A stretch of 7,808 nt of DNA from Campylobacterales bacterium. GTDB lineage: Bacteria > Campylobacterota > Campylobacteria > Campylobacterales > Nitratiruptoraceae. The translations under genes were made by a program, and so were the position numbers. The notes under the pieces were generated by a model. It was not told where the DNA came from and made no database searches. It worked only from the letters and a program-made list of their open reading frames with translations. The stretch is taken from the NCBI GenBank assembly GCA_027068245.1, contig JAMOUF010000195.1:1-7808 (forward strand), read 5' to 3'. Below, piece by piece: positions 1 through 5,405 of this stretch; positions within the stretch are counted from its first letter, which is position 1, and every line of letters begins with the position of its first letter.

Positions 1-1
1 G

Positions 2-91
2 CTTGAGGAGCTGAAGGTTGGCGATGAGGCCGAGCTGCAAAGCCTTAGCCGCAGAGTCCGGATAAAGGTAACTGGAACGGATGAGATATAG
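2..91 (+). CDS. C-terminal end of an unidentified protein (5' part outside window)
   Basis: An open frame enters from the left edge and runs 29 codons to a TAG at 89-91. Its last residues read SRRVRIKVTGTDEI, preceded by a charged stretch with EELKVGDEAEL. The alternation of charged and hydrophobic residues looks like a beta-strand tail, but I do not recognise the family. Its reality is supported mainly by context: the next gene starts at 81, inside it, in another frame, with an 11-base overlap typical of translationally coupled genes. No transmembrane segment or known motif is visible in the part present. Confidence 0.55.
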   Translation, partial: LEELKVGDEAELQSLSRRVRIKVTGTDEI

Positions 92-440
92 GCTCTTTGT
101 CTATGGCACCCTGAAAAGTGGTTTTTCCAACCATATATTTTTGAAAGGGGCCAAATTTTTGGGACGGGCCCAAACCAAAAAGAGGTACCCCATGATAGTG
201 GCCAACAGACCATACCCATATCTGATAGACAAAGAGGGCGAGGGTGAGAGGGTTTATGGCGAGCTTTACGAGGTGGACCTGCCGACGCTGAAGCGTATAG
301 ACAGGCTGGAGGAGTATCCGCTTTACTATAAACGCAAAGAGATAGAGGTGGAGTGTGAAGGCAGGGGGCAAAAAGCCCTTTGCTACTTTCTAAACCGGCC
401 TGTTCCTTATAGAAAGTTCAAGTTTTTAAAAGAGTTTTAA
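81..440 (+). CDS. Gamma-glutamylcyclotransferase-like (GGCT/AIG2-like) family protein
   Basis: A 119-residue protein, the usual size for the small bacterial members of this family. The diagnostic nucleotide-like loop VYGTLK is at residues 7-12. The second family hallmark is DRLEEYPLYYKR at about 74-85, where E77 aligns with the catalytic glutamate of the LDxxEG-type motif in GGCT and GGACT enzymes. Characterised members release 5-oxoproline from gamma-glutamyl amines or peptides; the substrate of bacterial YtfP-like members is mostly unknown, so no reaction is assigned here. No signal peptide, so probably cytoplasmic. The start at 81 places YGTLK at the expected distance from the N-terminus. 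The gene overlaps the upstream gene by 11 bases and its 3' end overlaps the convergent sppA gene by 15 bases. Confidence 0.88.
   Translation: MRYRLFVYGTLKSGFSNHIFLKGAKFLGRAQTKKRYPMIVANRPYPYLIDKEGEGERVYGELYEVDLPTLKRIDRLEEYPLYYKRKEIEVECEGRGQKALCYFLNRPVPYRKFKFLKEF
426..440. repeat. Inverted repeat spanning two convergent, overlapping stop codons
   Basis: The 15 bases ttaaaagagttttaa form 6-base arms around a 3-base centre. The left end supplies the TAA stop of sppA on the minus strand (426-428) and the right end the TAA stop of the cyclotransferase gene on the plus strand (438-440), so both genes end in TTT TAA. It is too AT-rich and short to be a convincing intrinsic terminator, and no other terminator separates the two genes. 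Confidence 0.6.
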
Positions 441-1337
441 CCCCATCAGCAGTGAGACTATCTGGCTGCTGCTCTTTTGGGAAATCTCCTGGATTATCTC
501 CTCGATTTTAGTCGGTTTTTTCCAGATGGCTTTTTTCACTTTGGCAAGTTTTTTCAGCTCCTCTTTCGCCACGTCTATGGTTGCCACCTCATCCACAAGA
601 CCCACATCTTTTGCCTGTCTGGCGGTAAAGATATGCGCTTCCGCGAATTTCTCCTTATCCTCACACTTAAGTCCTCTTGCTTTGCAGACATCTTTTACGA
701 ACATATCGTATGTGTCGGATATGACCTTCTTTATCTCCTCCCTCTCATAATCCTTCCAGGGCCTAAAGGGTGTGCCAACCTCTTTGTATTTTCCAGCCTT
801 TACCACCTCCGGCTGGACTCCGATTTTATCCAACAGCCCCTTTATGACGGGCACTTCAAAGATAACGCCGATGGAGCCTACTACGGTGCCGGGGTTCGCT
901 ATGATTTTATTTGCCCAGATGGAGGCGTAGTAGCTGCCGCTGGCAAGGGTTCCGGATGCGTATACCACCACAGGTTTTTTCGCCTTTAGCCTCTTTATCG
1001 CCCGGCTTATCTCGATGGAGGGCGCCACAGCTCCGCCTGGGGAGTCGACGATAAAAAGCACCCCTTTGATATTTTGTTTTTTTGCCAGCTCAATATCTTT
1101 TAGGATTTTGTCGCTATCCAAAATGGCGCCTGTGAGTTTTATCTTCATAAGATTTGGCGGCTCAATCTTTGTGGCCGACATAGCCGATATTATTAAAAGT
1201 ATTATGATAAAAAGGATGATACCTTTGAAATAGTTTTGCAAAAACTCCAGCGTGGCCGTAACGGGAAAAAAGAGATTTCCCAAAAATCCCTTTACCCCTT
1301 CACTTCTTTGCTGGCTGCCGTTCTTCTCCTCACTCAT
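426..1337 (-). CDS. sppA: Signal peptide peptidase SppA, 36K type (membrane-anchored S49 serine protease)
   Basis: A 303-residue protein of the short, single-domain SppA class, which digests signal peptides left in the membrane. It has a cytoplasmic N-terminus of about 37 residues, one hydrophobic anchor at about 38-54 (IILFIIILLII within it), then the S49 protease domain. Visible motifs are VDSPGG at 97-102, LASGSYYAS at 131-139 with the likely nucleophile S133, GSIGVI at 154-159, and AGKYKEVGTPF at 181-191 with the likely general base K185. Positions are assigned by comparison with the Bacillus subtilis Ser/Lys dyad. The gene is second in a minus-strand pair: its ATG lies in the last codons of the amidohydrolase gene (8-base overlap), with AAGGAG about 6 bases upstream, suggesting translational coupling. 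C. jejuni has the same neighbour arrangement, from memory. Confidence 0.95.
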   Translation of the reverse strand: MSEEKNGSQQRSEGVKGFLGNLFFPVTATLEFLQNYFKGIILFIIILLIISAMSATKIEPPNLMKIKLTGAILDSDKILKDIELAKKQNIKGVLFIVDSPGGAVAPSIEISRAIKRLKAKKPVVVYASGTLASGSYYASIWANKIIANPGTVVGSIGVIFEVPVIKGLLDKIGVQPEVVKAGKYKEVGTPFRPWKDYEREEIKKVISDTYDMFVKDVCKARGLKCEDKEKFAEAHIFTARQAKDVGLVDEVATIDVAKEELKKLAKVKKAIWKKPTKIEEIIQEISQKSSSQIVSLLMGLKLF

Positions 1338-2538
1338 ACTTCACTCCTTTTAGATAGACGCTTTTTGGTCTGGTTGTATGAAGGATTATATGCAGATATA
1401 TCTCCTCTTCTACGCTCAAATCCTGGGGGATTTCCACCACCTGCATATCCGCATCCATCCCCTCTTTCAAAATTCCGCTGTTAAAACCCATATCAGTTGC
1501 AAAGGAGGTGCTCTTTACTATAAGCTCTTTGGCAAAGGGGACTATCGGTTTTTGGGGGTGGATGAAAAGGGCCGCTTTGAGCTCTTCGAACATATTTAGC
1601 GAGTAGTTCGAGCTAAGCCCGTCGGTAGCCAGGGAGTATGGTATGTCAAACCTCTTCAACCTATCCAAGTCCAGCACACCGTTTCCAAGCAGTCTGTTGG
1701 ATACGGGACAGTGTATGACAAAGGCTTTTTGACGGCTGATTATCTCAAGCTCTTCCTCATTGGCCCAGACGGCGTGAACGAAAAGCGTCTTTAGCCCCTC
1801 GAAAAGCTGTAAAAACTCCATGGGCCTGTTGGCTGGGGCGGACTGGTTCAAAAACTCCTTGAAAAAATCTTTGAAATCCCCCTCGCCCCTATCTAGCCAC
1901 TCCCTCTCTGCCCGGCTCTCCATAAAGTGCGTCGAGGTCAGGGCATCGTGTTTTTTCGCCACCTCAAGGGCCTTTTTCGCCAAAATGTAGTGGACGGAGT
2001 AGGGCGAATGGACGGCGACGCATGATTTGAACCGCTCGCTCTCATACTTCTTTGCCCTGTAAAAACGCTCCAAAAAGTCGCTGTAAAGCACATCCGCAGC
2101 AGCCGGGTTCGAGCCTATTATCTCACTAAAATAGGCCACGTTCAAAGGAGCCCTCACCAGGGTTTCCAAATCCTCTCCAAAACTGCTGATGGCGCCAATG
2201 GTTGTGGTGCCGGATTTGATTATCTCTTTTACGCTGTTTTGCAGACACTCCCTGTCGCATTTTGGAACGAGGCTCTCCCTGTGGGCTATGACGCTTCTTA
2301 GCCATATCAAAAAATCCCCATAGCTTAGCGTAGCCCTGTTGGCGCTAAACTCAAGATGCAGATGGGGGTTGCAAAACCCTGGCATTACCGCGCACTCTTT
2401 GTACTCCGTTACAGTGGCTTTTGGGTATTTTTCCTCCAGGTTCTTTCCGATTTCCACCACCCTTTTTTCAAAGGCTATCTGAGAATCTTTTATAATCTTA
2501 TCCGGTGTCAGGATGTAGGGGGCTTTTATTATCTGCAA
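1330..2538 (-). CDS. mqnX: Aminodeoxyfutalosine deaminase-type amidohydrolase (futalosine menaquinone pathway)
   Basis: A 402-residue metal-dependent hydrolase of the ATZ/TRZ (COG0402) class. Metal and catalytic motifs appear in order: HLH at 59-61, HSPYSVH at 177-183, THFMES with H204 and E207, FVHAVW with H255, HCPVSN with H276, and ATDG with D306. A small beta-sandwich formed by the two ends flanks the barrel, as is usual. Relatives in Campylobacterota next to aroQ and sppA have been assigned as 6-amino-6-deoxyfutalosine deaminases (to futalosine) in chorismate-derived menaquinone synthesis; databases use mqnX or mqnF. The assignment rests on family resemblance and context, and another aminated nucleoside could be the substrate, since many Campylobacterota can bypass this step with MTAN. 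The start is TTG at 2538, with AAGGAG five bases upstream; no ATG lies nearby in frame. Transcribed divergently from aroQ. Confidence 0.85.
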   Translation of the reverse strand: MQIIKAPYILTPDKIIKDSQIAFEKRVVEIGKNLEEKYPKATVTEYKECAVMPGFCNPHLHLEFSANRATLSYGDFLIWLRSVIAHRESLVPKCDRECLQNSVKEIIKSGTTTIGAISSFGEDLETLVRAPLNVAYFSEIIGSNPAAADVLYSDFLERFYRAKKYESERFKSCVAVHSPYSVHYILAKKALEVAKKHDALTSTHFMESRAEREWLDRGEGDFKDFFKEFLNQSAPANRPMEFLQLFEGLKTLFVHAVWANEEELEIISRQKAFVIHCPVSNRLLGNGVLDLDRLKRFDIPYSLATDGLSSNYSLNMFEELKAALFIHPQKPIVPFAKELIVKSTSFATDMGFNSGILKEGMDADMQVVEIPQDLSVEEEIYLHIILHTTRPKSVYLKGVKYE

Positions 2539-2563
2539 AAAAACTCCTTAAGTAAAAAGTTGA

Positions 2564-2569
2564 TATAAT
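2564..2569 (+). promoter_or_regulatory. Probable -10 box of the aroQ promoter (extended TGn type)
   Basis: A perfect TATAAT preceded by TGA (2561-2563), giving TGnTATAAT. Initiation would fall near 2576, leaving a leader of about 27 bases before the aroQ ATG. No recognisable -35 hexamer is present 16-18 bases upstream, which fits the sigma70 promoters of Campylobacterota, where -35 boxes are poorly conserved. It is located in the only real intergenic gap of the window. Confidence 0.65.
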
Positions 2570-2580
2570 CATACACTAAA

Positions 2581-2586
2581 ATTATA
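2581..2586 (-). promoter_or_regulatory. Probable -10 box for the mqnX-sppA unit
   Basis: On the minus strand this reads TATAAT. Initiation would fall near 2574, giving a leader of about 36 bases before the TTG start, with the ribosome binding site inside it. No clear -35 is seen; its position would fall on the first codons of aroQ. This box and the facing aroQ box form a 7-base inverted repeat (2563-2569 and 2581-2587) with 11 bases between the arms. Confidence 0.55.
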
Positions 2587-2602
2587 TACTAAAGGAAGAT
2601 AG

Positions 2603-3082
2603 ATGAAAGTGATGGTGATACAAGGACCCAACCTCAATATGCTGGGAATCAGGGAGCAGCAGATTTACGGTCCGATGAAACTTGAGGACATACACAGGCA
2701 GATGAAGGCCTTTGCTGACGCCAACGGGATGGAGATAGAGTTTTTCCAGTCCAACTACGAGGGCGAGATAATAGACAAAATCCAGGAGTGTCTTGGTGAC
2801 GCGGATGGCATCATTTTAAACGCCGGAGCCTACACCCACACCTCAATCGCCATAAGAGACGCCATCGCCGCGGTTCAGCTGCCTACTATCGAGGTGCATC
2901 TAAGCAACATATACAGAAGAGAGAAATTTCGACAAAAGAGTATGATAGCTCCTGTGTGCGCCGGGGTGATAACCGGTTTTGGACCTTTTAGCTACCATCT
3001 GGCACTGGTATCCATGCACCAGATATTCCAGGAGATGCAGGCTATCAAAGCCCAGCAGCAGGCACAAAACCCTCAAAGCTGA
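2603..3082 (+). CDS. aroQ: Type II 3-dehydroquinate dehydratase
   Basis: A 159-residue protein, near the usual 145-165 for this dodecameric enzyme, which converts 3-dehydroquinate to 3-dehydroshikimate in the cytoplasmic shikimate pathway. Motifs: [11 protein letters not shown] at 8-18, catalytic Y22 in QIYG, the NAGAYTHTS loop at 73-81 with N73 and H79, EVHLSN at 97-102 with H99, and the R110 region RREKFRQKS. The longer REQQIYG loop is typical of Campylobacterota enzymes. The ATG has AAGGAAG about 5 bases upstream. The last residues form a glutamine-rich tail (QQQAQNPQS) that is probably disordered. This is the first gene of the long plus-strand unit and diverges from the futalosine-pathway gene; both serve chorismate metabolism. 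Confidence 0.97.
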   Translation: MKVMVIQGPNLNMLGIREQQIYGPMKLEDIHRQMKAFADANGMEIEFFQSNYEGEIIDKIQECLGDADGIILNAGAYTHTSIAIRDAIAAVQLPTIEVHLSNIYRREKFRQKSMIAPVCAGVITGFGPFSYHLALVSMHQIFQEMQAIKAQQQAQNPQS

Positions 3083-3093
3083 AGGCTTTGGGG

Positions 3094-4110
3094 ATGAACT
3101 ACATCTTAAAAGATGAAAACGCCGTATATTACGAGTGCGGTTTTAGCTGCGACAACGAGCTTCTGGTGGTTTTGGGAAGCGAGAAGTTTTTCATAACCGA
3201 CGCCAGATACACCACCGAGGCCAAAGAGAGTATAAAAGATGCCCAGGTGATAGAGGCCAGAGATTTGAACAAGGCCGCAAGGGAGCTGCTTAGAAAATCG
3301 AAAATATCCACTATCTACTACGACCCAAAAGAGTTTAGCTGTGCCGATTTTGAGTCCCTAAGCCGTGGTTTGAAGATAAACTTCAAAAAGCGGCCCAACC
3401 TTTCTTGGAAAAAGAGAGTCATAAAAAGAGATGATGAGATAGAGCTTATAAAAAAGTCGGTAGAGCTAAACAGCCAGGCCTTTGATGAGTTTGGGAGCTA
3501 TCTGGTAGAGCATAGTGGCATAGCCGAGAAAAAGGCCCAGTTCGAGGCGAAGCGGTTTTTAACGAGAGAGGGAGAGTACGAGCTTAGTTTCGAGCCCATT
3601 TTCGCGATAGACGAGAATGCGGCCAAACCCCACGCATACCCTACCGACAAAGTTTTGAAAAAGGGGAGCCTGGTGCTGTTTGACGCCGGGATAAAATATA
3701 GAAGATACTGCAGTGACAGAACCAGGACGGCCTGTTTTGATGATGGTTTTGCTTTTTCCAAAAAGCAGCGGTTTAAAAGCTTGAAAATCCAAAGAGCATA
3801 CGATACCGTCCTAAAGGCCCAGGAGGCCGCCATAGAGGGCGCAAGAGCCGGTATGATGGCGAAGGATTTGGATAAAATTGCCAGAGAGATTATAGACAAA
3901 AGCGAGTTCAAAGGCTGCTTTATACACTCACTTGGACACGGTGTAGGGCTCGATATCCACGAGATGCCCTTTATCAACTCTAAAAACCGGCAGATTCTAA
4001 AAGAGAATATGGTCTTTACCATAGAGCCAGGGATATATGTTCCGGGAGAGTTTGGTATCCGGATAGAGGATATGGTGGTTATAAAAGGGTCTAAAGCCCA
4101 GGTGTTGTGA
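3094..4110 (+). CDS. pepQ: M24-family metallopeptidase, Xaa-Pro dipeptidase/aminopeptidase type
   Basis: A 338-residue protein with a creatinase-type N-terminal domain (about 1-110) and a pita-bread catalytic domain (about 115-335). All five metal ligands can be seen: D197 in LFDAG, D208 in SDRTRT, H282 in LGHGVG, E311 in TIEPG and E325 in RIED. H180 in PHAYP is the usual substrate-side histidine. The family removes N-terminal residues before proline or cleaves Xaa-Pro dipeptides; the sequence does not say which, and pepP is equally possible. The ATG at 3094 is preferred over the in-frame TTG at 3088 because GAAGG (3081-3085) is 8 bases from the ATG but only 2 from the TTG. The gap to aroQ is 11 bases. 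The H. pylori aroQ-pepQ-folK order is the same. The TGA stop is followed directly, in frame, by folK. Confidence 0.92.
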   Translation: MNYILKDENAVYYECGFSCDNELLVVLGSEKFFITDARYTTEAKESIKDAQVIEARDLNKAARELLRKSKISTIYYDPKEFSCADFESLSRGLKINFKKRPNLSWKKRVIKRDDEIELIKKSVELNSQAFDEFGSYLVEHSGIAEKKAQFEAKRFLTREGEYELSFEPIFAIDENAAKPHAYPTDKVLKKGSLVLFDAGIKYRRYCSDRTRTACFDDGFAFSKKQRFKSLKIQRAYDTVLKAQEAAIEGARAGMMAKDLDKIAREIIDKSEFKGCFIHSLGHGVGLDIHEMPFINSKNRQILKENMVFTIEPGIYVPGEFGIRIEDMVVIKGSKAQVL

Positions 4111-4596
4111 TTGAAAAAAAGAGTCTCTTCATCCCTGACCCTCTATTTTGAGAGCCTCTTTCCCAAAACTTTTCAAAGAGGCGTGCGGCACAATCTGGCC
4201 GTAATAGGTATGGGAGGAAACGTGGGAGATGTGAGAAGGCGTTTTAAAAAGGTCGTTGTAAATTTGCAAAAAAACCCCTCTATCCGGATAGTAAAAAGCG
4301 GACCCATTTTAAAAAACCCGCCCTTTGGTTTTAAAGAGCAGCCAGATTTTTACAATACGGTTATTTTGGTAGATACCAAACTCTCGCCAAAAGAGCTGTT
4401 AAAGCGGCTTCTTTATATCGAGAAGAGATATAAGAGAGTCAGGACTTTCAAAAACGCTCCAAGAACGCTGGATTTGGATATTATATTCTACAACGATTTA
4501 AAACTTCGCTCCAGTGAGTTGAATATACCCCACCCCTTTTGGAATGAGAGGGAGTCTGTTATAATTCCGTTGAAGTTTTTAGGGGAGATTGGATGA
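4111..4596 (+). CDS. folK: 2-amino-4-hydroxy-6-hydroxymethyldihydropteridine pyrophosphokinase (HPPK)
   Basis: A 161-residue enzyme that transfers pyrophosphate from ATP to 6-hydroxymethyl-7,8-dihydropterin in folate synthesis. Motifs: GGNVGD at 35-40, QPDFYNTV at 77-84, RVR at 109-111, and the signature PRTLDLDII at 117-125, with D121 and D123 as the likely magnesium ligands, then IPHP at 139-142. A 28-residue N-terminal extension precedes the first core strand, which I recall as usual in Campylobacterota FolK. The start must be TTG at 4111 or later because a TGA sits immediately before it in frame. No strong ribosome binding site is seen, only a weak AGG in the pepQ tail, so coupling to pepQ is likely. 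The 3' end overlaps flhG by ATGA. Confidence 0.93.
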   Translation: MKKRVSSSLTLYFESLFPKTFQRGVRHNLAVIGMGGNVGDVRRRFKKVVVNLQKNPSIRIVKSGPILKNPPFGFKEQPDFYNTVILVDTKLSPKELLKRLLYIEKRYKRVRTFKNAPRTLDLDIIFYNDLKLRSSELNIPHPFWNERESVIIPLKFLGEIG

Positions 4597-5396
4597 GGTT
4601 CATAACGGTTACCAGCGGCAAAGGCGGTGTGGGAAAGAGCACGCTTAGCGCAAATATCGCATATCTGCTCTCGATTTTCGGTTATAAAGTGGCTCTGTTC
4701 GATGCGGATATCGGCCTTGCCAACCAGGATATCATTCTAAACGTCAAATCTCCATACACGCTGCTGGATGTGTTGAAACAGGAGGTGGAGTTCAAGGATA
4801 TTTTGGTGGAGGTCAACAAAAATCTCTTTTTGATACCGGGAGAGAGCGGCGAGGAGATTTTAAAATATAAAAACAGTGAGATTTTGGACAGGTTCTATCA
4901 GGGGCTGGACCAGATAGGGGAGCTTGATTTTTTGATAATCGACACGGGAGCCGGCATAGGCGAGAGCGTGCAGAGCTTCATAAAAGCCTCTACGGATACA
5001 ATCGTCGTCACCATACCGGACCCTTCGGCCATCATGGACGCATACTCGATGATAAAATACTGCTCCAGCGTAAAAGATGATGTCTATCTGATAGTAAACA
5101 GGGCAAAACATAAAAAAGAGGCCGTGGAGGTAGCGCAAAAGCTGCAAAACGTGGCCTCGAAACATCTCAAAAACATAGATGTGAAATTTTTGGGATTTGT
5201 GGAGAGAAGCCCTTTGATGGAGGACGCATCCAAAAGGCGGGAGCTTATCGTAAGGGAGCACAAGGGCAGTATACCGGCCATAGAGATATCCAATATCGTG
5301 AAGAAGTTGACGGACAACCTTACCAAGGATGGGGAGCATATAAAGCAGACGCCAAACATCGCCATATTTTTTAAAAGGCTGCTGCAGCAGGTTTGA
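4593..5396 (+). CDS. flhG: FlhG/MinD-like P-loop ATPase lacking the FlhF-partner N-terminal helix
   Basis: A 267-residue SIMIBI ATPase. Deviant Walker A SGKGGVGKST is at 8-17 (signature K10, phosphate K15), FDADIGLAN at 36-44 (D38, D40), IPGESGEEILKY at 81-92 (as in epsilon FlhG), LIIDTGAG at 114-121 (D117) and TIPDPSAIMDAY at 140-151. The C-terminal IFFKRLLQQV resembles the amphipathic membrane-targeting helix of MinD and FlhG. Known FlhG proteins limit flagellar number with the GTPase FlhF, and in Campylobacter also affect division-site placement. Here the protein starts at the first beta-strand, so the usual 20-25 residue leader with a DQA-type helix is absent. The upstream frame opens only after a TGA at 4545-4547 and contains no start codon, so the ATG at 4593, served by GGGAG (4583-4587), is secure. 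flhF is missing upstream. A different MinD-family role is possible. Confidence 0.85.
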   Translation: MRFITVTSGKGGVGKSTLSANIAYLLSIFGYKVALFDADIGLANQDIILNVKSPYTLLDVLKQEVEFKDILVEVNKNLFLIPGESGEEILKYKNSEILDRFYQGLDQIGELDFLIIDTGAGIGESVQSFIKASTDTIVVTIPDPSAIMDAYSMIKYCSSVKDDVYLIVNRAKHKKEAVEVAQKLQNVASKHLKNIDVKFLGFVERSPLMEDASKRRELIVREHKGSIPAIEISNIVKKLTDNLTKDGEHIKQTPNIAIFFKRLLQQV

Positions 5397-5405
5397 GGAG
5401 CGTAG

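Noticed and set aside
477..989. A 170-codon plus-strand frame opposite sppA
   Set aside because: SppA with an intact Ser/Lys dyad on the minus strand explains this stretch; the plus-strand product has low-complexity Phe/Leu/Tyr composition and no motif.
3088..3093. TTG at 3088 as the pepQ start
   Set aside because: It lies only 2 bases after the GAAGG ribosome binding site, whereas the ATG at 3094 has a normal 8-base spacing and gives a family-like N-terminus (MNYILKDENA).
3498..4022. A 174-codon open frame antisense to pepQ
   Set aside because: It covers the metal-ligand region of a clear M24 peptidase gene and has no upstream ribosome binding site context or family motif; it is a coding shadow.
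5380..5395. The palindrome CTGCTGCAGCAG near the 3' end of flhG
   Set aside because: It is fully explained by Leu-Leu-Gln-Gln codons in the FlhG tail, has no loop or T-run, and lies too close to the mnmA ribosome binding site to be a credible terminator.
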